DNA of 12,413 nucleotides from Acidobacteriota bacterium (GTDB taxonomy: Bacteria; Acidobacteriota; Terriglobia; Bryobacterales; Bryobacteraceae): NCBI GenBank assembly GCA_003223065.1, contig QHXU01000052.1:1-12413 (forward strand), read 5' to 3'. The position numbers were made by a program, and so were the translations under genes. Shown here piece by piece: positions 1 to 5,948 of the stretch. The notes below the pieces were generated by a model. The model made no database searches. It was given only the letters and a program-made list of their open reading frames with translations, and had not been told where the DNA came from. Positions within the stretch are counted from its first letter, which is position 1; each line of letters starts with the position of its first letter.

Positions 1-158
1 TTCGATGCGTCGGTTGGCGGACCGGCGATGATCTGACCGCGCGGAGCCCGAGGACACATCCGAGCCGGGCGCGCTGGCGACGCCATCTGGCGCCAAAAGT
101 ACCACCTGCAGTACCACCCGTCGAATTGGCGCTCGATGATTAACTTCTTTAGTTTGTG

Positions 159-234
<76 letters not shown>

Positions 235-278
235 TTCGAAGGTGGCCAGCGTGGGAAGACAATAAACCGGACCCCACT

Positions 279-307
279 ATTTTATACGCGCGGCCGCCCT
301 CACACAA
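279..307 (-). promoter_or_regulatory. Candidate sigma-70 promoter for tRNA-Lys
   Basis: On the minus strand, TTGTGT (307-302) is separated by 17 bp from TAAAAT (284-279). The -10 box matches the consensus at 5 of 6 positions and the -35 box at 3 of 6. The implied start near 272 would give a precursor leader of about 38 nt before the mature tRNA 5' end at 234. The -35 box overlaps the glgC stop codon. Assigned by eye only. Confidence 0.4.
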
Positions 308-1553
308 GCATCGTCGCCACATCCACCATCGAACGATGCCCTTCGATCACCACGATGCCGCTGTCGGTGACATGATACAGCTGGCGGTCGCCGTCGAGAT
401 CATAGCCGATCAGCGCGTCCTCGGGTACGCGGACATTCTTATCCAGGATCGCTCTGCGCACTCGCGCCCGGCGGCCGATATCGCAGTTGTCGAAAAGAAT
501 CGAATCCTCAACCAGCGCGCCTGTATGGATTCTCACGCCGCGCCCCAATACCGAGCCGCGCACCATCCCTCCCGAAAGAATCGTGCCGCCGGAGACGATC
601 GAATCGATCGCCTGGCCCCGCCGCCCCTGCTCGTCGAAGATGAACTTGGCCGGCGCGTCGGAGTAGCCGGCGGTACGCAACGGCCACTGGCGGTTATAAA
701 GATTCAGCGCCGGTGACACCGCGCGCAGATCCATGCTGGCGTCGTAGTATGCATCGATGGTGCCGACGTCGCGCCAGTACGGCTCCTGCATCAGCGGATC
801 GCCGGGGATGCGATTGGTCTGGAAATCATAGGAGAACAGTTGCGTGCGCCCCACCAGCGAGGGAAGAATGTCGCGGCCGAAATCGTGCGAGCTCGATTCA
901 TTCTCCGCGTCGGCGTACAGTTCGCGCAGCAGCAGGTTAGTCGAAAAAATGTAGTTCCCCATCGAGGCGTAAACGCGGGCGGGATCGCCGGGCATAGGCG
1001 GGGCATCGGCGCGCTTCTCGTGGAACCCGATCACACTGCCGTCGGGCGCGGTTTCGATCACACCGAACTCGCTGGCCATATCACGCTTCACCGGAATCGC
1101 CGCGACGGTCGCCTGCGCGCGCTTGTGCATGTGGTATTCGAGCATCTCGCGGATATTCATGCGATAGATGTGGTCCGCGCCGAAGATCACCACGAAGTGC
1201 GGATCCGCCTGCTCGATCAGGTTGATGTTCTGGTAAATCGCGTCGGCCGTGCCGCGGTACCAGTCTTCACCGGGCGAGCGCATTTGCGCCGGGACGGGAA
1301 TGATGAAGTGCTGCTTCAGCAGGCTGCTCGCCTCCCAACCGTCGCGCAGATGTTGCAGCAGGCTTTGGCTCTTGAATTGGATCAGAACGTAGATCGAATA
1401 GATGCCTGAGTTGACCAGATTGCTGAGCACGAAGTCGACAATGCGGTAACGGCCGCCGAAGGGCACCGCGGGCTTGGCCCGCTCCTTGGTGAGCGGATAG
1501 AGCCGGGTCCCTTTCCCTCCTGCCAGTACAAATGCAAGGACGCGAACTTGCAT
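300..1553 (-). CDS. glgC: Glucose-1-phosphate adenylyltransferase (ADP-glucose pyrophosphorylase)
   Basis: This 417-residue protein makes ADP-glucose from ATP and glucose-1-phosphate, the committed and allosterically controlled step of bacterial glycogen synthesis in the cytoplasm. The N-terminal nucleotidyltransferase domain starts with the nucleotide loop AGGKGTRLYPLT (11-22), then GGRYRIVDF (33-41), WYRGTADAIYQN (98-109), FGADHIYR (124-131, with D127 matching the catalytic Asp), EKR (179-181, with K180 matching the glucose-1-phosphate-binding Lys) and PYWRDVGTIDAYY (258-270). The C-terminal third (about 315-385) has the spaced Val/Ile/Gly pattern of a left-handed beta helix, as in family members. 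Length is close to the usual 420-430. The ATG start sits at the family N-terminus just before the nucleotide loop. No other glycogen gene is nearby. A divergent sigma-factor gene lies upstream. Confidence 0.96.
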   Translation of the reverse strand: MQVRVLAFVLAGGKGTRLYPLTKERAKPAVPFGGRYRIVDFVLSNLVNSGIYSIYVLIQFKSQSLLQHLRDGWEASSLLKQHFIIPVPAQMRSPGEDWYRGTADAIYQNINLIEQADPHFVVIFGADHIYRMNIREMLEYHMHKRAQATVAAIPVKRDMASEFGVIETAPDGSVIGFHEKRADAPPMPGDPARVYASMGNYIFSTNLLLRELYADAENESSSHDFGRDILPSLVGRTQLFSYDFQTNRIPGDPLMQEPYWRDVGTIDAYYDASMDLRAVSPALNLYNRQWPLRTAGYSDAPAKFIFDEQGRRGQAIDSIVSGGTILSGGMVRGSVLGRGVRIHTGALVEDSILFDNCDIGRRARVRRAILDKNVRVPEDALIGYDLDGDRQLYHVTDSGIVVIEGHRSMVDVATMLV

Positions 1554-1576
1554 GCGCCTTATTGTGTCATGGAGAA

Positions 1577-1646
1577 CCGGGAAGTGGCGAGCGGGAAGCC
1601 AGCACCTGAATTATGCGCCGCCGCTTCCCATTTCCCCGCTTCCCGG
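1577..1646. repeat. Inverted repeat built from degenerate heptamers
   Basis: In the divergent glgC/sigma-factor spacer, CCGGGAAG (1577-1584) is mirrored perfectly by CTTCCCGG (1639-1646), and an inner GGGAAGC (1593-1599) is mirrored by GCTTCCC (1623-1629). The left arm reads as consecutive 7-mers GGGAAGT, GGCGAGC, GGGAAGC. The right arm reads GCTTCCC, ATTTCCC, CGCTTCC. The loop between the inner arms is 23 nt. It could form a branched hairpin in either transcript, or be a degenerate intergenic repeat that grew by 7-bp steps. Confidence 0.7.
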
Positions 1647-1668
1647 AACCATAATGAAAGGAATCTCC

Positions 1669-2175
1669 GTGCAACGAGACGAGATACTGGAGCGGCTGCG
1701 CGAAAGGATTGTCCGGTTCGCGGCATCTAAATTAGCGAGGGACTCTGCCGAGGACCTGGCGCAGGAGGTCCTTCTGGTGCTGCACGAAAAATACCCCACG
1801 CTCGAACGGGTCGAGGACCTGGTGCCGCTCTCGCTAGAGATCGCGAGATTCAAGATCATGGGCGCTCGGCGCAAAATCGTGCGGCGCGGGGAGCACACGC
1901 AGGTTTCCGTCGACGATCTGCCGATTGCCGGCACGGGCGCCGATCCGTTCGAGCAGGCTGCGCGGCGCGAGCGGCTGGAGCGCCTGGAAACCGTGCTGGT
2001 GCAGCTCGGCGAGCGGTGCCGTGAACTGTTCCGCCTGAAGCTCGAGGGCCACACGTTCCTGGAGATTCAAAAGCGGTGGGGCGTAGCGTCGCTCAATACG
2101 CTTTACACTTGGGATTTCCGCTGCCGCAAGCAGCTTATGGAGCGATTGGGCGGCGATTGGGAGATGGAGAAATGA
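1669..2175 (+). CDS. ECF-type RNA polymerase sigma factor
   Basis: This small sigma-70 family protein (168 residues from the chosen start) should direct RNA polymerase to a specific promoter set. Region 2 covers about residues 9-70 and contains the core-binding helix DSAEDLAQEVLLVL (25-38). A charged linker follows (71-104). Region 4, with a helix-turn-helix, spans about 105-160 (RELFRLKLEGHTFLEIQKRW and the following recognition helix). The size and the absence of regions 1 and 3 fit ECF sigma factors. The GTG at 1669 is chosen because AAAGGA (1656-1661) precedes it by 7 nt. An ATG at 1654 has only a weak site, and translation from further upstream adds residues unlike the family. The stop codon overlaps the next gene (ATGA), which implies co-translation with a probable anti-sigma partner. 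The exact ECF subgroup is not recognised. Confidence 0.85.
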   Translation: MQRDEILERLRERIVRFAASKLARDSAEDLAQEVLLVLHEKYPTLERVEDLVPLSLEIARFKIMGARRKIVRRGEHTQVSVDDLPIAGTGADPFEQAARRERLERLETVLVQLGERCRELFRLKLEGHTFLEIQKRWGVASLNTLYTWDFRCRKQLMERLGGDWEMEK

Positions 2176-3263
2176 CGCGCGACGCGATCCGGAAGATGAT
2201 CGGAGGTTACGCCACCGGCTCGCTCACCGAAGCGGAGCGCAAGGCGCTGTTTGAGGCCGCGCTGGACGACCAGGAGATATTCGATGAATTGTCCCGCGAG
2301 CAGGCGTTGAAGGAACTGCTCGCCGAGCCCGGCGCGAAACAGTGGCTCATCGCGGCGCTGCAACCGGCGGCGAAGCGTCCCACAAGGCAAGCAGCTTGGT
2401 GGGTCCGGCCGTGGCCCTGGGCCACCGCGGCGGCGGCTGTGGCGATCGGCATCGTGGTCTGGATCGCAGCGCCGAAGCCTCCGCCCAAGCGGGAGATCGC
2501 CGAAGTGCGAACCGAAGTGGCGCCGCCTCAGGTGGCCGAGCCGGCTCAGCCGCCGGCCGTATTACACGACTCCCAAAAGCAAACTCCCAAAGCCAGGCCC
2601 ATGGCAACGAAGCCGGAGAAGGACACCAAGAAAGAGGAGAAGCTTGCTTCGGTGGATGCGCGGGAGACCGTCGACGTGCAGGCACAGGTGGCTGCGCCGC
2701 AGAAGGAAGCTATCCCGCCTCCGCCCCAATTGTCTCCACCGCCCGCCGCCGCGCCGCAAGCCCAAGTGCAGGTCCAAATACAGCAGCCGCAAGCGCCGCA
2801 GGCCGCCCCTCCCTTCGTTTCGCAACAGGCCGGCCAGCGGGCGGACGTGGAGCAGATGCGGAGCGCGGCACGCGCCGCTTCCTCCGCGATGGGGAAGCTG
2901 GCTGCGGCGCGCTTTGCTTTCGATTACTCAATTGAACCTGATGGCCGGTTGTCGATCAAACCCGCGGCCGACGGTTATCTGCTCGTGATCGCACGGACGC
3001 CGAATGCCGTGCGGCCCCTGCTTCCGGACGGAAATGACGGGCGTGTGACCGGCGGCTCGGTGATGTGGCTGAACATTCCCAAGGAAACTACGGAGCTGTC
3101 GATTACGTTTTCGAGATCAAACATCGTCGGTATCGGCGGGGCCGCCAATCGTCTGGATCGCCCCGCCACGGTCCGTGATGCTCTGTCGGGGACGGTCGAA
3201 GATCCGAATCCATCGCCGAATTCGCGGCTCTTCGTCACGGTCCGCCTTAAGCCGCGCGAATAG
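2172..3263 (+). CDS. Probable membrane-anchored anti-sigma factor with Pro/Gln-rich linker
   Basis: This 363-residue protein overlaps the sigma-factor stop by 4 bp (ATGA), which fixes the start and suggests an obligate partner. The N-terminal 75 residues are soluble and helical (GGYATGSLTEAERKALFEAA, 11-30), as in zinc-free anti-sigma N-domains of Acidobacteria. No Cys/His zinc motif is present. One membrane segment lies at about 82-101. It is followed by about 115 residues rich in Pro, Gln, Ala and Lys (102-218), a likely extended extracytoplasmic linker. The C-terminus (about 240-360) is a compact beta-rich region; GYLLVIARTPNAVRPLLPDG (268-287) resembles DUF4384-type domains. From context, it should hold the sigma factor at the membrane and release it on an envelope signal. 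The role is inferred from gene order and topology; there is no direct proof. Its stop abuts the stop of the convergent neighbour with no spacer. Confidence 0.75.
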   Translation: MTRDAIRKMIGGYATGSLTEAERKALFEAALDDQEIFDELSREQALKELLAEPGAKQWLIAALQPAAKRPTRQAAWWVRPWPWATAAAAVAIGIVVWIAAPKPPPKREIAEVRTEVAPPQVAEPAQPPAVLHDSQKQTPKARPMATKPEKDTKKEEKLASVDARETVDVQAQVAAPQKEAIPPPPQLSPPPAAAPQAQVQVQIQQPQAPQAAPPFVSQQAGQRADVEQMRSAARAASSAMGKLAAARFAFDYSIEPDGRLSIKPAADGYLLVIARTPNAVRPLLPDGNDGRVTGGSVMWLNIPKETTELSITFSRSNIVGIGGAANRLDRPATVRDALSGTVEDPNPSPNSRLFVTVRLKPRE

Positions 3264-4211
3264 TCACTGTACCTGACCCGCGGCCAGCGCCTCCACGAAC
3301 CCTCGCTCGAGAGGCCAGGTGCCGGTCACCAGCGCATTCTGCTGCTGAAATTTTCCGGCGACCAGCACGCCGCTGAGGTCGCGCGGGTTCGGGGTCATGT
3401 GCTCGCGCTCGATCATTTTCTTCAATAAGTCCGTGGCGGCGGTCAACCGCGAGGCAAGCTGCGCGGCGGCTTCCGGCGTGGCGCATGCGACCTCCAGACG
3501 CATCCGAAGCCGCTGGCGGTCGATCCCGGGCGTGGCGCCCGCGGGTCCGATCGCGAACGTCACTTGCTGAGCCTGCGCGAGCGGCCTAAGGAACGCATGC
3601 GTGCCTGAGGGCAGATCGTTGACGTTAGCCAACGCGAACGACGGCACCGAGATCCAGACCGGCTCGGGCGGCAGGACCGGGGGATGCTTCCATTCAGAAA
3701 AACCGATCATATCCGTGCCTCGCGGCTGCGCCGAGACAGCGAGCGCTAGCGTGTCGGATCGCAACGGATAATACGAAATATTGCGATCGGGCCGGCTGCC
3801 CGGCATGCTGCAGATGCTGTTGAGACACTGGCCGCCTTGCGCGCGCGCGTATTCGGACAGCCGCTTCCATTCGAATCGGCCGCGCAGGGCCAGGTAAACA
3901 TTGCCGTGCATGAAAGCAGCGGCTATGGCGTCGAGGTCAGTGCGATAATCGAACCCGGTCTGCTCGACGAACCGGAGATATTCGGGCTCTTCGGCGGCCT
4001 TCGAACCGGCCAGCAGATCGAGGATTCCGCTGCGCCGCAGCAATTCGACATCGACGTAAACGTGAGTGGCCTGATCCGGCGGCAGGCATTCGATCAGCCG
4101 CACGGCGTCGAACGGACGCGAGACGCGCCACCAATGGGCCAGCGCCAAGGCCCCGGCGCACAGCACCACCACCAGAACCGCCAGTTGCCAGGGCTGAAAC
4201 CGGAACCTCAC
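3264..4211 (-). CDS. Membrane-anchored protein of unknown function, downstream of DAHP synthase
   Basis: This 315-residue protein is not recognised as a characterised family. An N-terminal uncleaved anchor (about 9-26, LAVLVVVLCAGALALAHW) precedes a long soluble domain expected outside the cytoplasmic membrane. The segment after the anchor (LPPDQATHVYVDVELLRRSG, 43-62) and the alternating structure recall DUF3352-like proteins of Acidobacteria, but this is only a resemblance. It has two cysteines in a short loop (QCLNSIC, 128-134) that could form a disulphide. Start is GTG. It begins 9 bp after the DAHP synthase stop without a visible Shine-Dalgarno, so translational coupling is likely. It should therefore share the DAHP synthase promoter and attenuator. 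The conserved link to aromatic synthesis, if any, is unknown. Confidence 0.75.
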   Translation of the reverse strand: MRFRFQPWQLAVLVVVLCAGALALAHWWRVSRPFDAVRLIECLPPDQATHVYVDVELLRRSGILDLLAGSKAAEEPEYLRFVEQTGFDYRTDLDAIAAAFMHGNVYLALRGRFEWKRLSEYARAQGGQCLNSICSMPGSRPDRNISYYPLRSDTLALAVSAQPRGTDMIGFSEWKHPPVLPPEPVWISVPSFALANVNDLPSGTHAFLRPLAQAQQVTFAIGPAGATPGIDRQRLRMRLEVACATPEAAAQLASRLTAATDLLKKMIEREHMTPNPRDLSGVLVAGKFQQQNALVTGTWPLERGFVEALAAGQVQ

Positions 4212-4220
4212 TTTAGGAGG

Positions 4221-5261
4221 CTACACTGCGGCGGCTGTCTGTGTCATCCGCGCGCGCTTCCACAATTCGATATGCGGCTGGAGATCCTTCATCATCTGCG
4301 CGAATTGCTTCGGATCGAGCGATTGCGCGCCGTCGCTCATTGCCTTTTCGGGCGCCGGGTGCATTTCCACCAGCAGGCCGTCCGCGCCGATCGCCACGGC
4401 GGCGCGCGAAAGCGCCGGTACAAGGCTGCGTTTGCCTGTAGCGTGGCTCGGATCGAGGATTACGGGGAGATGCGTCAGCTCGCTCAGTACCGCCACTGCG
4501 ACGATGTCGCAAGTGTTGCGCGTAACTGTCTCGAAGGTCCGGATTCCGCGCTCGCACAGCATCACTTGGGAATTTCCGTGCGCCACCACGTACTCGGCCG
4601 ACATCAGCAGCTCCTTCACGGTCGAGCTCATGCCGCGCTTCAGGAGCACCGGGCGGCCGCAGTTCCCGAGCGTCTTGAGCAGCGCGAAATTCTGCATGTT
4701 GCGTGCGCCGATTTGCAGGATGTCGGCGTATTCGGCCACGAGTTCCACGTCGCGGTCGCTCATGACTTCGGTAATGATGCCGAGCCCGGTGGCTCGCCGC
4801 GCTTTGTCGAGGAGTTTCAAACCTTCGATTTCCAGGCCCTGAAAGTCGTAGGGCGAAGTGCGGGGCTTGAAGGCGCCGCCGCGAAGAAGCTTGGCGCCCG
4901 CCCGCGCTACTATTTCGGCCGATTCCAGAATCTGCGCCTCGCTTTCAACCGAGCATGGCCCGGCCATGACCACAAACTCGTCACGGCCGATGATTGCGCC
5001 GGCGACCTCAATCTCAGTCTTGGCGGACCGGAACTCGCGGCTGACGAACTTGTAGGGCGCGGAAATACGCACGGCCTTTTCTACACCAGGCATCGCTTCG
5101 AGCGACTCCAGGCAAGGCGTCACGTCGCCAACGCCCACAGCCCCGATTACGACGCGCTGTTCTCCTTCGATGGAGTGAACCTTATAGCCGAACTCTTTGA
5201 TCCGGTCGCAGACATTCGCGACCTCTTCCTTGGTGGCGTGCAGCCTCATCGAGATAATCAT
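4221..5261 (-). CDS. aroF: 3-deoxy-7-phosphoheptulonate (DAHP) synthase, type I-beta
   Basis: The protein condenses phosphoenolpyruvate and erythrose-4-phosphate into DAHP, opening the shikimate pathway to Phe, Tyr and Trp. The 346 residues match the Thermotoga maritima-type enzyme. A ferredoxin-like regulatory domain (1 to about 72), known in this family for Tyr/Phe feedback inhibition, precedes a TIM barrel. Visible motifs are AGPCSVES (100-107, metal Cys103), LLRGGAFKPRTSPY (125-138), QIGARNMQN (183-191), LLKRG (206-210), CERGIRTFE (236-244), DPSHATGKR (270-278, metal His273), Glu299 and Asp310. All four expected metal ligands are present. The ATG at 5261 is chosen because AGAGGAG (5274-5268) sits 6 nt upstream and the N-terminus MIISMRLHAT aligns with the family. 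An upstream in-frame GTG lies inside the terminator hairpin and is rejected. Expression is probably controlled by the leader-peptide attenuator just upstream. Confidence 0.97.
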   Translation of the reverse strand: MIISMRLHATKEEVANVCDRIKEFGYKVHSIEGEQRVVIGAVGVGDVTPCLESLEAMPGVEKAVRISAPYKFVSREFRSAKTEIEVAGAIIGRDEFVVMAGPCSVESEAQILESAEIVARAGAKLLRGGAFKPRTSPYDFQGLEIEGLKLLDKARRATGLGIITEVMSDRDVELVAEYADILQIGARNMQNFALLKTLGNCGRPVLLKRGMSSTVKELLMSAEYVVAHGNSQVMLCERGIRTFETVTRNTCDIVAVAVLSELTHLPVILDPSHATGKRSLVPALSRAAVAIGADGLLVEMHPAPEKAMSDGAQSLDPKQFAQMMKDLQPHIELWKRARMTQTAAAV

Positions 5262-5274
5262 GAAGCTCTCCTCT

Positions 5275-5304
5275 AAAAGCAAAAGACCCACTCTTTCGAG
5301 TGGG
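5275..5304 (-). terminator. Intrinsic terminator of the aroF attenuator
   Basis: On the minus strand CCCACTC (5304-5298), GAAA loop (5297-5294) and GAGTGGG (5293-5287) form a perfect 7-bp tetraloop hairpin. It is followed directly by TCTTTTGCTTTT (5286-5275). It lies 13 nt before the start codon of the DAHP synthase, between promoter and gene, so it can only act as a conditional terminator. The T tract is interrupted by GC, so termination may be incomplete. Its 5' arm can alternatively pair with GGGTGGG at 5340-5334. Confidence 0.75.
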
Positions 5305-5405
5305 CCGGTTTAATCTATCTCCGTTCAGCCAACCCCACCCGTCGGAATTCAGGTGCTAAAGCAGCAGAACCAGAATCGAAACGGGCTGGCGTGCGAACCT
5401 CGCAT
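5281..5405 (-). promoter_or_regulatory. Ribosome-mediated Phe/aromatic attenuator of the DAHP synthase gene
   Basis: Four segments of the minus-strand leader pair in the mutually exclusive order of classical attenuators. Segment 1, GCCAGCCC (5390-5383), lies in the leader-peptide codons just before the first Phe codon and pairs with segment 2, GGGTTGGC (5335-5328), by 8 bp with one G-U. Segment 2, shifted to GGGTGGG (5340-5334), pairs with segment 3, CCCACTC (5304-5298), by 7 bp with one G-U. Segment 3 with segment 4, GAGTGGG (5293-5287), makes the terminator. Stalling at the Phe/Trp codons would mask segment 1, free segment 2 for segment 3, and allow read-through. With charged tRNA, a ribosome at the stop codon (5351-5349), 8 nt before segment 2, would block segment 2 and permit termination. 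All pairings were found by eye. Confidence 0.75.
5349..5405 (-). CDS. Leader peptide of the DAHP synthase attenuator
   Basis: An 18-codon open frame on the minus strand encodes MRGSHASPFRFWFCCFST and ends in TGA. Phe is at residues 9, 11, 13 and 16 and Trp at 12, so five of eight consecutive codons (9-16) are aromatic, far above chance. No Tyr is present, so Phe supply is the likeliest signal, with Trp a possible second. There is no Shine-Dalgarno before the ATG; a -10 box lies 8 nt upstream, consistent with translation of a leaderless transcript. The stop codon lies 8 nt before segment 2 of the attenuator. The peptide itself probably has no function beyond placing the ribosome. Confidence 0.72.
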   Translation of the reverse strand: MRGSHASPFRFWFCCFST

Positions 5406-5413
5406 GCGCAGCC

Positions 5414-5443
5414 AGTATACTATAAAAAGTCAATAAGTTACAA
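5414..5443 (-). promoter_or_regulatory. Promoter of the DAHP synthase leader
   Basis: On the minus strand TTGTAA (5443-5438) is followed after 18 bp by TATACT (5419-5414). The -10 box matches the consensus at 5 of 6 positions. The segment is AT-rich in an otherwise GC-rich region. The predicted start falls at about 5407-5405, on or next to the leader-peptide ATG. A TTGACT inside the spacer is only 8 bp from the -10 box and cannot serve as its -35. Confidence 0.6.
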
Positions 5444-5464
5444 GCCAAAGCGCGATCTTTCCCT

Positions 5465-5493
5465 TTGACTCCGCATGTGAATAATGGCATACT
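5465..5493 (+). promoter_or_regulatory. Promoter of the RRM protein gene
   Basis: TTGACT (5465-5470) and CATACT (5488-5493) are separated by exactly 17 bp, matching sigma-70 consensus at 5 and 4 of 6 positions. The expected start near 5500 would give a 5' untranslated region of about 110 nt. It is divergent from the DAHP synthase promoter, with the two -35 boxes about 21 bp apart. Confidence 0.55.
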
Positions 5494-5516
5494 ACTCGCG
5501 TAAGGGACTGCTCAGT

Positions 5517-5600
5517 ATGACTCTCGGTTCGGTCCGCTCTTTTGTCCTCCCTGCTCAGCCCACCCAGCGTCTCTCTCAGCCAGTGTCCAGTTACAGTTAG
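5517..5600 (+). CDS. Possible upstream ORF in the RRM gene leader
   Basis: A 27-codon frame starts with ATG at 5517 and ends with TAG at 5598-5600, a stop that forms part of the TTAGGAG ribosome binding site of the RRM gene. An AAGGGA (5503-5508) lies 8 nt before the ATG. The residues (Ser, Gln, Pro and Leu rich) show no family. The leader is pyrimidine-rich, which makes chance open frames plausible. Position and stop overlap are the only arguments that it is translated. Confidence 0.25.
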   Translation: MTLGSVRSFVLPAQPTQRLSQPVSSYS

Positions 5601-5610
5601 GAGTCTTTAA

Positions 5611-5913
5611 GTGAAAAAGCTATTCGTGGGGAACCTCCCGTACGCGGCAAATGAGACGGATGTACAGAACTTCTTTGCCGACCATGGCGTGACGATCGAA
5701 TCAGTGACCGTCATGCGCGACCGATTCACTGGCCAAGCTCGCGGTTTCGGCTTTGTCGAGATCAGTGATGATGGTACGGCCCAGCGTGCTGTCGATTCTT
5801 GCCACGGCAAAGATCTCATGGGCCGGACGCTGGTCGTAAACGAGGCGCGTCCAATGACGTCACGGGACGGCGGCGAACGGGGCGACAGAGGGAACCGTCC
5901 GCCGAGACGCTAG
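5611..5913 (+). CDS. RRM-domain RNA-binding protein
   Basis: This 100-residue protein is a single RNA recognition motif with a short basic tail, like the bacterial RRM proteins often induced by cold in cyanobacteria and other phyla. It should bind single-stranded RNA through RNP2, LFVGNL (4-9), and RNP1, RGFGFVEI (44-51); the aromatic residues at F5, F46 and F48 are in place. The tail (about 82-100) is rich in Arg, Gly and Asp, a common RNA-contact extension. GTG at 5611 is the start, with TTAGGAG (5597-5603) 7 nt upstream. It is monocistronic: divergent from the DAHP synthase and convergent with the S9 peptidase. A long leader of about 110 nt suggests post-transcriptional control. The target RNAs are unknown. 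Confidence 0.93.
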   Translation: MKKLFVGNLPYAANETDVQNFFADHGVTIESVTVMRDRFTGQARGFGFVEISDDGTAQRAVDSCHGKDLMGRTLVVNEARPMTSRDGGERGDRGNRPPRR

Positions 5914-5948
5914 CGTTTCAAAATTCCGCCAACTAGCGGCCAAGGAAT

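Noticed and set aside
1552..1668. Earlier starts (1552 or 1654) for the sigma factor
   Set aside because: The added N-terminus is encoded by the repeat-rich spacer and is unlike sigma region 2; the GTG at 1669 has the better ribosome site.
2076..2171. Earlier start for the anti-sigma gene
   Set aside because: It would overlap the sigma gene by about 100 bp in another frame; the ATGA overlap at 2172 is the standard coupled start.
3837..5276. Long plus-strand open frame (479 codons) opposite the DAHP synthase and its downstream gene
   Set aside because: It mirrors two real minus-strand genes; its sequence is His/Arg/Asp-rich with no domain, typical of antisense frames in GC-rich DNA, and it has no promoter or ribosome site.
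5262..5291. Upstream GTG start for the DAHP synthase (adds MGLLLLEESF)
   Set aside because: The GTG lies in the 3' arm of the terminator hairpin, while the ATG at 5261 has an ideal Shine-Dalgarno and matches the family N-terminus.
5262..5420. T-box riboswitch before the DAHP synthase
   Set aside because: The conserved T-box sequence (AGGGTGGWACCGCG type) and a specifier loop are missing, and a Phe-rich leader ORF explains the terminator better.
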